Shown here: piece after piece, positions 34,807 through 45,589 of the stretch | Layout: each line of letters begins with the position of its first letter | Numbering within the stretch: position 1 is the stretch's first letter | Assembly: GCF_001509475.1 (NCBI RefSeq) | Contig: NZ_LLZG01000104.1 | Span: forward strand, 85,936 to 149,935 | Reading direction: 5' to 3' | DNA: 64,000 nucleotides | Source: Streptomyces regalis | Lineage (GTDB): Bacteria > Actinomycetota > Actinomycetes > Streptomycetales > Streptomycetaceae | The notes under the pieces: generated by a model | Told to the model about the DNA's origin: nothing | The model's database searches: none | What the model saw: the letters and a program-made list of their open reading frames with translations, nothing else | Position numbers and translations under genes: made by a program

Positions 34807-35020
34807 GCCGTCCTCCGTGAGCCGACCACAGGGGTGCGCCGTTGATCAGGGACTTGGCTGCACATGGAGTACGCCACAGGCCCCCCGATCGGGCGCCCAG
34901 CGCCGTATGATCGAGGGAGACCGTTCCGGCATGACGGGTCGGCCGCTGGGGAATGCAGATCTCAGCGAGTCGGGACGTCCATGGTGGAGCCCGGTTGGCC
35001 AATTGGCGTAGAGGGGCGGG

Positions 35021-35049
35021 TTTCACGGGGGCGATTCCCTGCCTATCCT
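35021..35049 (+). promoter_or_regulatory. Candidate promoter of the DUF3040 gene
   Basis: TTTCAC, 17 bases, TATCCT, about 49 bp before the GTG start. -10 is good for a main sigma factor promoter; the -35 is weak. Just upstream lies TTGGCCAATTGG (34995-35006). Confidence 0.4.
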
Positions 35050-35098
35050 GAAGGGACCCCCCGGGTCGCCCCGGCGACTGCACGATGAGGAGGACTCC

Positions 35099-35494
35099 GT
35101 GCCGCTCTCGGAGCACGAGCAGCGAATGCTCGAGCAAATGGAGCGAGCGCTGTACGCCGAAGATCCCAAGTTCGCGACAGCGCTTGAGGGAAGCGGGCTG
35201 CGCACGTACACCCGGCGACGGGTCTACCAGGCGGTCGCGGGCTTCCTCGTAGGTATCGCGCTCCTCATGGCAGGAATGGTCGCCAAGCAGGTCTGGCTCA
35301 GCGTGGTGGGATTCCTCGTCATGCTGGGCTGTGCGGTACTCGCCGTGACCGGCTGGCGCAAGGCCCCCAAGCCGGGCGAACAGCCCGCCGCCGGTGGCCC
35401 GCATGCCCGCCGTCAGCCCCGTCAGAAGCGTTCCATGATGGACCGCATCGAGCAACGCTGGCAGCGCCGCCGCGACGAACAGGGCGGCCAATAG
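35099..35494 (+). CDS. DUF3040 membrane protein
   Basis: 131 residues. Starts with the family motif MPLSEHEQRMLEQMERALYAEDP, then two membrane helices (about 44-62 and 66-84) and a basic C-terminal tail (HARRQPRQKRSMMDRIEQRWQRRRDE). GTG 35099 is preceded by AGGAGG. Function unknown. A DUF3040 gene (Rv2169c, from memory) occupies the equivalent place upstream of the dcw cluster in M. tuberculosis, suggesting a cell-envelope role. Confidence 0.9.
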   Translation: MPLSEHEQRMLEQMERALYAEDPKFATALEGSGLRTYTRRRVYQAVAGFLVGIALLMAGMVAKQVWLSVVGFLVMLGCAVLAVTGWRKAPKPGEQPAAGGPHARRQPRQKRSMMDRIEQRWQRRRDEQGGQ

Positions 35495-35518
35495 CTCGAC
35501 CAGCAGCTCCTGGACACG

Positions 35519-35552
35519 CAGGGGGTGACCACCGACCGGTGGTCACCCCCTG
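35519..35552 (+). terminator. Terminator after DUF3040
   Basis: CAGGGGGTGACCACC, loop GACC, GGTGGTCACCCCCTG: a perfect 15-bp stem 25 bases past the stop, without U-run. Bases 35553-35903 beyond it show no convincing gene on either strand. Confidence 0.85.
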
Positions 35553-35903
35553 ATGTATACCCCCGTACGGCTGCGGGCGTGAGGAGATGGGGGCGGAGCA
35601 GGCGAGCGACGTCCTGAACTGCCCGGGTGACGCCCGTCCCGAGCGAACAGACTCGGCCAATTGCTCAGCTCGGACAGGGTCCCGTCCCAGCGGCTCCCGG
35701 GGTGGAGCACCAGGCCGACGTCCCTTGCGTCCGGCCCGGCAGCGCTCGACGATGTATCGCCTCCTGCCTGAGCCGGTCACCTCGGCCGAGCCGACCTCAG
35801 CCGGCCGCCCCACCCAAGCCGACCTCCACGTCCTCGGCCCGCACGGGTCTCGGGCCGGAGTCCTGCCCGCTACAGCTTGTGCCCCTGGCTCTGCCGGGCA
35901 CGA

Positions 35904-35957
35904 GTGAGGCCGGGCGCGAGTGGCGTCCCGAAGCACGCACCCCCGTCCCGGCCTCAC
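35904..35957 (-). terminator. Inverted repeat after the transglutaminase gene
   Basis: GTGAGGCCGGG and CCCGGCCTCAC, 11 bp each, separated by 32 bases, 28 bp past the leftward stop at 35985. A shorter dyad GTGCCC/GGGCAC lies beside it. Possible terminator of the MoxR-DUF58-transglutaminase operon; the large loop makes this uncertain. Confidence 0.45.
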
Positions 35958-35984
35958 ACCCCAACACTCACCTTCAGCGACCGA

Positions 35985-38369
35985 TCACCCCCGCTGCCCA
36001 GGCGTCGACGGCCTGCGCAGCGTCGGTCGGGCGGCGGCAGCGCGTCGCTTGATGTCGGTCCACCAGTCCGACACGGCCCAGACCACCCGCACGCTGGAGC
36101 GCGGGGCCAGGAGGGCGCGCATGTTTGTCGTCCACGCGGCCTTGGACTCGAGGTCGGCCAGGACGCGGCGGACATCCTCTGCGAGGCCGGCCGTCGGGCG
36201 GGGGACGGGGGCGTAGAGGACCTGTTCCACCGCGTCGGCCACCCGGTGAACCGAGGCCGCGGCCGCTGGGTCGAGGTGGCCCAGGCGGACGATGCGGGCG
36301 GCGGACTTACGGGGAGTCTGGGAGTCGTCCGGCGGGATGCCGAAGTCCCAGGCGGCGTCGGTGAGTTCCTGCCAGACCGCCATGGTGTGGAGCGATACGT
36401 CCGCCTCCGTACGGCCGTGCGCTCCCAGCCGTACCGCCCGGGTCCGCAACCGCCACAGCATCGGCGCCAACGGGATCAGCAGCGCCGCAAGCCCGCCGAG
36501 CACCCACGCCAGAACGACGTACCACTTCGGCCCGTCGTCATCCGTCGCCAGCGCGGCCTGAGGGGACTCGCTCGCGCACAGCTCCGGGCTCCGCCCCGCG
36601 CAGCTCGCGCTCGTCGAGGGCGAGGCGGACGGCCCCGTGCTCGTCGACTGCGAGGGCCGCGCCACGTCCGGGAGCGTGGAGCCGGGCGTGTCCGACTGGG
36701 TGTACGACGGAACCGAACCACGGGTCGGGGTCGGCTCGAAGCGGGTCCAGCCCACGCCCTCGAAGTACAGCTCGGGCCAGGCGTGTGCGTCCCTCAGCCC
36801 GACCGAGACCGACTTGTCGCCCTGCGGGGTACCGGGCGCGAAGCCCACCGCGACCCGGGCCGGTATGTCGAGCGAGCGGGCCATCGCCGCCATCGCGAAG
36901 GAGAAGTGGACGCAGAAGCCCTGCTTGTCCCGCAGGAACCGGGCGATCGCCTGTCGGCCGCTGCCGACCTTGACGTTGGTGTCGTACTGGAAGCCGCCCG
37001 TCACGGCGAAGTACTCCTGCAGCTTGACCGCCTGCTCGTAGTGGCTGGTCGCGCCCTCGGTGACCTCACGCGCAGTCTGGGCGACCACCGCGGGCAGCGA
37101 GTCGGGCAGCTCGGTGAACTCGCGCTTGAGGGCGGCCGGCGGCTCCGGCGCCTCGGCGAGCTGCTTCGCCGTCGGCTGCACATCGAGGCTGCGCACGGTG
37201 TACGTCGTCCCGCGCGTGGTCTGGCGGCGATCACCGACGACCGTCATCCCCAGCGGTTCGTACCGCCACCTGCCCGCGATGCTCACGCCGCTCGGCGGAT
37301 AGGGCATCGGCAGCCAGTTCTGGGCGTACCAGTCCGCGGCCGAGATGGTCGTCTCGACCTCCGCGCGCCGGACGTCGGCGCCGAGGCCGATGGGCGTGGG
37401 GAACTGGTCCGGTACGGCCTGGATGTCACGCTTGGCCGGCTGCCAGGTGGTGCCGTCGAAGTCGTCCAGGGACACGATCCGCAGATACAGGTCCGAGATG
37501 TCGGCCGTGTTGGTCTTCAGGGACAGGACCTCGCGGTCCTCGTCCACGTTCAGACTGTCGCGCAGCGACACCAGCGGGTTGACCGCGGAGATCGTGCCCC
37601 CGCTTCCGCTGCCGGAGCCCACGCCCGTGCCCGCGGCGTCCAGCAGGCCGCCGTTCATCGCGGGCAGGGCCAGCGGTACGACCAGGGCGATGCCCAGGGC
37701 GACCATGCCGATGCGCCGCCCGGTGCGGACCGGCGCCACCACGCCGCTGGGCTCTCCGCCCGGCATCCGTGGCGCCCCGCCGAAGACCCGGCCCCACTGC
37801 GAGAGCCGGTCGCGGCCCTCGGCCAGGAGCAGCATCAGATAACCCGCGGCGGCGACCAGGAACCACAGCCAGTCCGCGCCGCCGTCGGACAGCCCCGCGG
37901 CCACGGAGTACAGCGCCAGCAGGGGCAGCCCGGCCGGGGCCGCGCTGCGGAACGTCACCGCGAGGGTGTCCACTGCCAGGCCGATGATCAGGACGCCGCC
38001 GATGAGCATCAGCCGGATGCCGTCGGACAGCGGCGCCGGGATCGAGTACCGGCTGACGTCGTCCGCGCCGGCCTGCAACAGGTCGGCGAAGTGGCGGAAG
38101 GCCTCCGGGCCGGGGATCACTCCGATGAACGCCTGCTGGTTGGCGAAGGTCAGGGTCAGCAGCATCAGTGCGACGAGGGCCTGCGCGGCCACCGTCAGGG
38201 GCCGCGCCAGCGGCACCCGCCGGGTCGCCATGCCCACGCCGGTCTGGATCGCCAGCAGGAAGATCGCCTGAATCAGCCAGGTGACCGGGGCGACCAGCGG
38301 CAGCAGGGCGCAGGACGCCAGCAGCGTGGCCGCCGCGGCGCACAGTGCCATCCGTGTCCGCCCGCTCAT
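35985..38369 (-). CDS. TgpA-type transglutaminase-like membrane protein
   Basis: 794 residues. N-terminal DUF3488 part with five to seven membrane helices up to about residue 230, then an extracytoplasmic transglutaminase-like domain whose triad is Cys in QGFCVHFSFAMAAMARSLDIPAR, His in LRDAHAWPELYFEGVGW and a following Asp/Glu, a Ser/Thr/Pro-rich linker, one more membrane helix (YVVLAWVLGGLAALLIPLAPMLW) and a cytoplasmic C-terminal domain. In other bacteria such proteins come with MoxR and DUF58 partners, as here. ATG 38369 overlaps the DUF58 stop (ATGA). Substrate unknown; cell-surface protein processing is likely. Confidence 0.9.
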   Translation of the reverse strand: MSGRTRMALCAAAATLLASCALLPLVAPVTWLIQAIFLLAIQTGVGMATRRVPLARPLTVAAQALVALMLLTLTFANQQAFIGVIPGPEAFRHFADLLQAGADDVSRYSIPAPLSDGIRLMLIGGVLIIGLAVDTLAVTFRSAAPAGLPLLALYSVAAGLSDGGADWLWFLVAAAGYLMLLLAEGRDRLSQWGRVFGGAPRMPGGEPSGVVAPVRTGRRIGMVALGIALVVPLALPAMNGGLLDAAGTGVGSGSGSGGTISAVNPLVSLRDSLNVDEDREVLSLKTNTADISDLYLRIVSLDDFDGTTWQPAKRDIQAVPDQFPTPIGLGADVRRAEVETTISAADWYAQNWLPMPYPPSGVSIAGRWRYEPLGMTVVGDRRQTTRGTTYTVRSLDVQPTAKQLAEAPEPPAALKREFTELPDSLPAVVAQTAREVTEGATSHYEQAVKLQEYFAVTGGFQYDTNVKVGSGRQAIARFLRDKQGFCVHFSFAMAAMARSLDIPARVAVGFAPGTPQGDKSVSVGLRDAHAWPELYFEGVGWTRFEPTPTRGSVPSYTQSDTPGSTLPDVARPSQSTSTGPSASPSTSASCAGRSPELCASESPQAALATDDDGPKWYVVLAWVLGGLAALLIPLAPMLWRLRTRAVRLGAHGRTEADVSLHTMAVWQELTDAAWDFGIPPDDSQTPRKSAARIVRLGHLDPAAAASVHRVADAVEQVLYAPVPRPTAGLAEDVRRVLADLESKAAWTTNMRALLAPRSSVRVVWAVSDWWTDIKRRAAAARPTLRRPSTPGQRG

Positions 38370-39738
38370 GCCCGTCCCCCCTCGCCCCGCGCGCCAGTGG
38401 CCGCGGCGGCGTCCGTACGCGCCCGGTCCGCCCGGCGCCACAGCTCGTTCAGCGAAGCGCCACGCGGCACGCTCACGGCCGTCCAGCCCGCCTCCCGCAG
38501 CAACCGCAGCCGCTCCTCGCTCCTGTCCAACGCGCCGGGCACATCGGTCGGTTCCCGTACCCAGGCCCCGCTGTCCAGCACGAAGGCCACCGCGCCCCCG
38601 CTGCGCTGCCGCATCTTGGCGGCCACCGTCGCCTGCTCCTCGTCGAGGTCGCCGAAGAAGGCGACCAGCAGCCCTTCGTTGCCGCCGCGCAGCACGTCGT
38701 ACGCCCGCGACAGACCTGTACCGTCGGAGTGGTCGATCACCGCGAGGGTGTCCATCATCAGCCCGGCCGCGTCCGCCGACTCCTGGCTCGCGCCCGCGAA
38801 CCCGTCGGCGCCCTCGCCGGGGACCGAGCTGCCGGTGTCGGTCAGCAGGCGTACCGAGAAGCCCCGTTCGAGCATGTGGACCAGCACGGACGCCGTGCCC
38901 GACACGGCCCACTCGAAGGCCGAGTCCGGGCCCGCGCCCTGGAAGGCCAGGCCCCGGGTGTCCAGCAGCACCGTGCAGCGGGAGCGCTGCGGCTGCTCCT
39001 CGCGGCGCACCATCAGCTCGCCGTAGCGCGCGGTGGACCGCCAGTGCACGCGGCGCAGGTCGTCGCCGTAGCGGTACCCGCGCGGGATCACGTCGTCCTC
39101 GCCGGCCAGCGCGAGCGAGCGCTGCCGCCCGTCGCCGTACCCCTTCGCCTCCCCGCTGAAGCGCACCGGCGGCAGCGGCTCCACGCGCGGGATCACGGTC
39201 AGGGTGTCGTACGTCGAGAAGGACCGGGTCAGCTCGCACATGCCGAACGGGTCGCTCAGGCGCAGCTGCAGCGGGCCCAGCGGGTAGCGGCCGCGCAGGT
39301 CGGAGCGCACCCGGTAGGAGACCTCGCGGCGGCCGCCCGCCTCCACCCGGTCCAGGACGAAGCGGGGCCGCGGGCCGAGCACGTACGGCACCTGGTCCTG
39401 GAGCATCAGCAGGCCGGTGGGCAGCCGGGAGACGTTGTCCATCCGTAGATGGACGCGGGCCTCGCTGCCCGCGGGCACCCGCGCGGGGGAGAGCCGGCGG
39501 CTGCCCGCGACCCGGTAGCGGGTGCGGTACAGCACGGTGGCGCAGACCAGCGGCAGCACGGCGAGCAGCAGCCCGACACGCAGCAGGTCGCTCTGGCCGA
39601 GGACATAGGCGCAGACGGCGGCCGCGACGCCGGCGGCCAGGAAGGAGCGGCCGCGCGTGGTCAGACCGGCCAGTGCCGTGCGCAGCCCGCTCTGCTCACC
39701 GCGGTCCGGCTCGGCCTGGCCCGTACTGCCGGAGGTCA

Positions 39739-39739
<1 letters not shown>
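38366..39739 (-). CDS. DUF58 (vWA-like) membrane protein
   Basis: 457 residues. Two N-terminal membrane helices (about 30-75), a beta-rich region, then the DUF58 signature around LAGEDDVIPRGYRYGDDLRRVHWRSTARYGELMVRREE and a von Willebrand A-like fold with a MIDAS-like start CTVLLDTRG. Likely the client of the MoxR ATPase encoded upstream. Start taken at ATG 39739 (TGATG with the MoxR stop); GTG 39742 is an equal alternative. Confidence 0.9.
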
Positions 39740-40779
<1,040 letters not shown>

Positions 40780-41016
40780 CCGGCCCTCCTCGGCCCGCTC
40801 TTTCCGGGCCGACGCTCTACAACGCGGACCGGCCCTCCCCTGGAACACGGACACCACGCAGGAAACGTTCCGCGTGTTGTCACACCCGCATTCTTGCTGC
40901 CGTTACCGATTCGTGTCACTCGCCTGTGGACAACTGCCTGCGATATGTCGGGTCTTACGGCCTTTTGGGCACGCCGGAGCCGGAATTGACAGCGAAACGA
41001 CAGGTGTGACGGATGG

Positions 41017-41565
41017 TTACGCGGGGTCGATCTCGCGCAGCAGACCCGTCTTCACGTCGAAGACGAAGCCCCGCACGTCGTCGGTGTGCACCAGGAACGG
41101 CGAGGTGCGCACGCGCTGCATCGACTGCCGTACGTCCTGGTCGACGTCCCGGAAGGCCTCCACCGCCCAGGCGGGCCGCTGGCCGACCTCGTCCTCCAGC
41201 TCGTGCCGGAAGTCCTCGGTGAGGTTCTCCAGGCCGCAGCCCGTGTGGTGGATCAGGACGATGCTGCGGGTGCCGAGCGCCCGCTGGCTGATGGTCAGTG
41301 AGCGGATCACGTCGTCGGTGACGACCCCGCCCGCGTTGCGGATGGTGTGACAGTCGCCGAGTTCCAGACCGAGTGCGGCATGCAGATCGAGTCGGGCGTC
41401 CATGCAGGCCACGATGGCGACGTGTAGCACGGGACGGGCGTCCATCCCGGGGTCGGTGAACGCGGCCGCGTACGCCTCGTTGGCGTCCACGAGGCGGTCG
41501 GTGACCGTGCCGCGGGGGGCTATGGAGCCCTCGGGACCTGCGGGAACCGATGCAGAAGTCGTCAT
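41017..41565 (-). CDS. Beta-class carbonic anhydrase
   Basis: 182 residues. Zinc ligands fit the beta class: Cys54 and the Asp56-Arg58 pair in VACMDARLD, His107 and Cys110 in LIHHTGCG. Short members of this kind are common in actinomycetes and interconvert CO2 and bicarbonate in the cytoplasm. ATG 41565 was chosen; ATG 41571 lies two codons earlier and neither has a clear ribosome binding site. It is divergent from the dcw cluster. Confidence 0.9.
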   Translation of the reverse strand: MTTSASVPAGPEGSIAPRGTVTDRLVDANEAYAAAFTDPGMDARPVLHVAIVACMDARLDLHAALGLELGDCHTIRNAGGVVTDDVIRSLTISQRALGTRSIVLIHHTGCGLENLTEDFRHELEDEVGQRPAWAVEAFRDVDQDVRQSMQRVRTSPFLVHTDDVRGFVFDVKTGLLREIDPA

Positions 41566-41742
41566 ACCCATGACGGTACTGGTCACGACGTTTCCGGTCC
41601 TGTCGTGAGAAGGGAAAAAGAGCGTTATCACGTACTCACTGTGAGGTAACCCACAAGGGTGAGGTGGGCGTATCCGTGTGGGTGATTTCTCCCGGCTTGT
41701 CGTCTCGAGATCGCGCGTTCGCGCGACGCGCAGGCCGGTTGA

Positions 41743-41770
41743 TTGACCGCGCGACACGGTGGACTAAAGT
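41743..41770 (+). promoter_or_regulatory. Candidate main promoter of the dcw cluster
   Basis: TTGACC, 16 bases, TAAAGT: the best consensus-like promoter in the window. It lies about 215 bp before rsmH, so the transcript would have a leader of about 210 bases containing a direct repeat of GATTTTCC-CGGAGA (41807 and 41829). No mraZ gene is present in the 41572-41985 stretch. Confidence 0.6.
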
Positions 41771-41985
41771 GACGCGAAGCGGGAGGGGTGGCTCTCCCTG
41801 CTGGACTGATTTTCCCGGAGACCCCGGCGATTTTCCGGAGATCTCCCCACGTGCGCGGCGCGTACGTACGGCTCGGCCTCCTCCCGCTCCCGGCCGGCTG
41901 ACGCTTCCGGCGCCGGCAGGCCTCCCCTTCACGAGCGGGCGGGGACCCGGCGGTGCGTACCGCCCGCCGGATCTGAGAGGGCCCC

Positions 41986-42942
41986 TTGAGCCAGAGTCGA
42001 CATGTCCCGGTGATGCTCCAGCGGTGCCTGGACCTGTTGGCCCCCGCCCTGCAGCGGCCGGGAGCGGTGGTCGTCGACTGCACGCTCGGCCTCGGCGGCC
42101 ACAGCGAAGCTCTCCTTCGGCAGTTCCCCGAGGCCCGGCTCGTCGCCCTCGACCGCGACAAGGAGGCTCTGCGCCTGTCCGGCGAGCGGCTCGCGGCGTA
42201 CGGCGAGCGCGCGACCCTCGTGCACGCCGTCTACGACGAGCTCCCGGACGTCCTGGAAAGGCTCGGCATCGCGCGCGTGCAGGGCGTCCTGTTCGACCTC
42301 GGCGTCTCCTCCATGCAGCTCGACGAGGCCGACCGCGGCTTCGCCTACGCCCAGGACGCCCCCCTCGACATGCGCATGGACCAGACGACCGGCGTCAGCG
42401 CCGCCGAGGTCCTCAACACCTACCCGGCCGGTGAGCTGGTGCGGATCCTGCGCGCGTACGGCGAGGAGAAGCAGGCCAAGCGGATCGTGGGCGCCATCGT
42501 GCGCGAGCGCGAGAAGGAGCCGTTCAGCAACAGCGCGCGGCTCGTGGAGCTGATCCGGGACGCGCTGCCGCAGGCCGCCAAGCGCACCGGCGGCAATCCG
42601 GCCAAGCGCACCTTCCAGGCGCTGCGCATCGAGGTCAACGGCGAGCTCTCCGTCCTGGAGCGGGCGATCCCGGCCGCCGTGAAGGCCCTCGACGTCGGCG
42701 GACGGATCGCCGTGCTGTCGTACCACTCGCTGGAGGACCGGCTGGTCAAGCAGGTGTTCGCGGCCGGCGCCGCCAACACCGCCCCGCCCGGGTTGCCCGT
42801 CGTCCCCGAGCAGTACCAGCCCCGGCTCAAGCTGCTGACCCGCGGTGCCGAACTTCCCACCGAGGAAGAGGTCGCCGAGAACCGGCGCGCGGCACCGGCC
42901 CGCCTGCGGGGGGCCGAGCGCATCAGGGAGTCCATCGAATGA
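41986..42942 (+). CDS. rsmH: 16S rRNA (cytosine-1402-N4)-methyltransferase
   Basis: 318 residues (MraW). SAM-binding [16 protein letters not shown], family segments [51 protein letters not shown] and [18 protein letters not shown]. It methylates C1402 of 16S rRNA. TTG at 41986 is taken as start because GAGAGGG lies upstream and the protein begins [10 protein letters not shown], as in other streptomycetes. First gene of the dcw cluster. Confidence 0.94.
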   Translation: MSQSRHVPVMLQRCLDLLAPALQRPGAVVVDCTLGLGGHSEALLRQFPEARLVALDRDKEALRLSGERLAAYGERATLVHAVYDELPDVLERLGIARVQGVLFDLGVSSMQLDEADRGFAYAQDAPLDMRMDQTTGVSAAEVLNTYPAGELVRILRAYGEEKQAKRIVGAIVREREKEPFSNSARLVELIRDALPQAAKRTGGNPAKRTFQALRIEVNGELSVLERAIPAAVKALDVGGRIAVLSYHSLEDRLVKQVFAAGAANTAPPGLPVVPEQYQPRLKLLTRGAELPTEEEVAENRRAAPARLRGAERIRESIE

Positions 42943-43021
42943 GGGGCGTGAAGCAGGGGTGGGCGTTCCGGGGCCAGGAATCGAACCCGTCAGTTGGAGA
43001 ACCGGACCCGGGGGAGCGTGA

Positions 43022-43585
43022 GTGAGTAGGAAACCCGAACTGAGGGGGCGCGCCGCCCGGCTCGCGCGGCTCTTCCCCACCGGGGGCGGGCAGGCCGCCC
43101 GTGCCCCCTTCGTCCTCCTTGTCGTCGTCCTCCTCGGCGGCGGCCTCATCGGGCTCCTCGTGCTGAACTCCGCCCTCAGCGAAGGCGCGTTCAAACTCGA
43201 CGACCTGAAGAGGGACACGAAGTCCCTCACCGACGAGGAGCAGTCCCTCCAGCGGGACATCGACGCCTACTCCGCGCCCGACGCCCTCCAGCGCCGCGCC
43301 CGGGAACTCGGCATGGTCCCCGGCGGCGACCCCGCCTTCCTCGGCCCCGACGGCACGGTCAAGGGCGTCCCCAGCCCCGCGCCCGCCGACCGGACCGCCG
43401 GATACGTCCCCCTCCTCCTCGCCCCCGAGGCCCTCGTCAGCGAGCCCACGGCGCCCCCGGCACCCAGCCCGGTACCCACCACGTCGGACCCCGAGGGCAC
43501 CTCGGCCGCGCCTCAGTACGCACCCCCCGCTCAGCAGCCCATCCCGTCCGCCCAGTCCTCCACGTATCCGACCCCCGGCAGGTGA
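43022..43585 (+). CDS. ftsL: FtsL-like cell division protein
   Basis: 187 residues: basic cytoplasmic start, one membrane helix (about 28-50, FVLLVVVLLGGGLIGLLVLNSA), a short coiled coil (KLDDLKRDTKSLTDEEQSLQRDIDAYSAP) and a Pro-rich C-terminal tail longer than in E. coli FtsL. In division complexes FtsL pairs with DivIC/FtsB and activates FtsW-FtsI. The assignment rests on topology, coiled coil and the conserved place between rsmH and ftsI. GTG 43022 with GGGGGAG; it overlaps ftsI by GTGA. Confidence 0.87.
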   Translation: MSRKPELRGRAARLARLFPTGGGQAARAPFVLLVVVLLGGGLIGLLVLNSALSEGAFKLDDLKRDTKSLTDEEQSLQRDIDAYSAPDALQRRARELGMVPGGDPAFLGPDGTVKGVPSPAPADRTAGYVPLLLAPEALVSEPTAPPAPSPVPTTSDPEGTSAAPQYAPPAQQPIPSAQSSTYPTPGR

Positions 43586-45552
43586 CGGAAGTGTCAGACA
43601 GGGAACCGCCGCGTCGCCGCGTGCCCGGACCCGCCAAGCCCGCCCGCTCCGGCGGTGCCCAGCGGCGCCCGGCCCCCGCGGCCCGCTCGGCCGGCCGCCC
43701 GGCACGGTCGCGCCCCATGCCCCCCGCCAAGATCAGGCTCGGCAGCCCCCGCCCCCGGCTGCGGATGGTCAGCCTGGCCCTCACCCTCGTCCTGATCGCC
43801 TTCGTCGTACGGCTGCTCCAGGTGCAGGCCGTCGACGCGAGCACATACGCCGCCAAGGCCGAGAAGAACCGGTACGTCGGCTACACCCTGGCCGCCGTGC
43901 GCGGCGGCATCACCGACCGCAACGGCGTGGCGCTGGCGACCAGTGTGGACGCGTACGACATCACGGCCGACCCCACGCTCTTCAGCCGCGAACAGCTGAA
44001 GATCGACGACGGCCCCGAGCAGGCGGCCGCCCTCCTCGCACCGATCCTCGGCAAGCAGCCGGACACGATCGTCAAGAAGCTCCGGCCCGCGAACAAGAAC
44101 CTGCGCTACGCCCTGCTGGCGAGCCGCCAGACCCCGCAGGTCTGGAAGCAGATCAAGGATCTGAAGTCCGCGCTGGCCACCAAGTCCCGGCGGGACAAGA
44201 GCACGGTCAACGTCCTCACCGGCGTCCTCTCGGTCGCCAGCAGCAAGCGCGTGTACCCGAACGGCGATCTCGCCGCCGGAATACTGGGCTGGGTCAACGC
44301 CGACGGCAAGGGCGGCGGCGGTGTCGAGCAGCAGCTGAACAAGCAACTCTCCGGCAAGGACGGCGAGATCCGCTACGCCCAGTCCGGCGGCCGCCAGGTC
44401 CCCACCGCGGGCTCCACCGAGACGCCCGCCGTGCCCGGCAGCGACGTCGAGCTCACCATCGACCGTGACATCCAGTGGGCCGCGCAGAACGCGATCGCCC
44501 AGCAGGTGGAGGAGTCCAGGGCGGACCGCGGCTATGTGATCGTCCAGGACACGCGCACCGGCGAGGTCCTCGCCATGGCCAACTCGCCCGGCTTCGACCC
44601 GAACGACCTCTCCGCGGCCGACGGCGAGAACATGGGCAACGCGGCCGTCCAGGACGCCTACGAGCCCGGCTCCACCGCGAAGGTCATGTCGATGGCAGCC
44701 GTGCTGGAGGAGGGCGTGGCCACGCCCGGCACATATGTCGTCGTACCCAACCGGCTGCACCGCGGCGACCGGCTCTTCAAGGACGACATCGACCACGCGA
44801 CCTGGTACCTGACGCTCAACGGCGTCCTCGCCAAGTCCAGCAACATCGGCACCATCCTGGCCACCGGCCAGCTGGGCAGGACCCAGCAGCAGGTCAACAA
44901 GGTCCTCTACAGCTACCTGCGCAAGTTCGGCCTCGGCAGCTACACCGGGCTCGGCTTCCCCGGCGAGACCCGGGGCATCCTCGCCGCCCCGGACAAGTGG
45001 TCGACGTCGCAGCAGTACACCATTCCTTTCGGCCAGGGCCTGTCCCTCAACGCGATGCAGGCGGCCTCGATCTACTCGACGATCGCCAACGGCGGCGTAC
45101 GCGTCGAACCCACGCTCGTCCGCGGCACCAAGGGCCCCGACGGGCAGTTCACCGACGCCCCGGCCCCCAAGAAGACCAGGGTCATCAGCGCCAAGACGGC
45201 GAAGACCCTCGCCCGGATGCTGGAGTCGGTCGTCGGCGACAGAGAGGGCACCGGCACCAAGGCGCGCATCCCCGGCTACCGGGTCGCGGGCAAGACGGGT
45301 ACGGCGAACCGCGTGGATCCGGCCACCGGCAAGTACCGCGGCTACACGTCGTCGTTCGCCGGCTTCGCGCCCGCGGACAAGCCCCGCATCACGGTCTACT
45401 GCGCCATCCAGAACGCCACCGCGGGCAACTACTTCGGTGGCCAGATCTGCGGCCCCATCTACAAGAAGGTGATGGAGTTCGCCCTGAAGACCCTGCAGGT
45501 CCCGCCGACCGGAGCCAAGGCCGCGAAGCTCCCGGTCGCCTACAAACCCTGA
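43582..45552 (+). CDS. ftsI: Septal penicillin-binding protein (PBP3/FtsI)
   Basis: 656 residues. Proline/arginine-rich cytoplasmic start of about 60 residues, a single membrane helix (RMVSLALTLVLIAFVVRLLQV), PBP dimerisation domain, and transpeptidase domain with SxxK in EPGSTAKVM, SxN in LAKSSNIG and KTGT in VAGKTGTANR. It crosslinks septal peptidoglycan with FtsW. GTG 43582 overlaps the ftsL stop; GTG 43591 is an alternative. Confidence 0.96.
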   Translation: MTEVSDREPPRRRVPGPAKPARSGGAQRRPAPAARSAGRPARSRPMPPAKIRLGSPRPRLRMVSLALTLVLIAFVVRLLQVQAVDASTYAAKAEKNRYVGYTLAAVRGGITDRNGVALATSVDAYDITADPTLFSREQLKIDDGPEQAAALLAPILGKQPDTIVKKLRPANKNLRYALLASRQTPQVWKQIKDLKSALATKSRRDKSTVNVLTGVLSVASSKRVYPNGDLAAGILGWVNADGKGGGGVEQQLNKQLSGKDGEIRYAQSGGRQVPTAGSTETPAVPGSDVELTIDRDIQWAAQNAIAQQVEESRADRGYVIVQDTRTGEVLAMANSPGFDPNDLSAADGENMGNAAVQDAYEPGSTAKVMSMAAVLEEGVATPGTYVVVPNRLHRGDRLFKDDIDHATWYLTLNGVLAKSSNIGTILATGQLGRTQQQVNKVLYSYLRKFGLGSYTGLGFPGETRGILAAPDKWSTSQQYTIPFGQGLSLNAMQAASIYSTIANGGVRVEPTLVRGTKGPDGQFTDAPAPKKTRVISAKTAKTLARMLESVVGDREGTGTKARIPGYRVAGKTGTANRVDPATGKYRGYTSSFAGFAPADKPRITVYCAIQNATAGNYFGGQICGPIYKKVMEFALKTLQVPPTGAKAAKLPVAYKP

Positions 45553-45589
45553 CCACCCTGATCAGCACCGAGCAGCCAGGAAACACCTC

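Noticed and set aside
35587..35907. 106-codon ORF on the + strand in the gap after DUF3040
   Set aside because: GAGGAG touches the ATG with no spacer, and the composition is Arg/Pro/Ala/Ser-rich as in random high-GC frames.
41664..41682. GTGGG pairs resembling MraZ boxes
   Set aside because: Spacing is 14 bp, not the roughly 10-bp period of MraZ sites, and only two copies occur.
41664..41985. Open frame where mraZ would be expected
   Set aside because: The translation bears no MraZ motif and runs out of frame into rsmH; the stretch looks like promoter and leader.
42975..42995. TTCGAACCC-like stretch suggesting a tRNA T-arm (reads AATCGAACCCGT)
   Set aside because: No cloverleaf, acceptor stem or anticodon arm can be built around it in the short rsmH-ftsL spacer.
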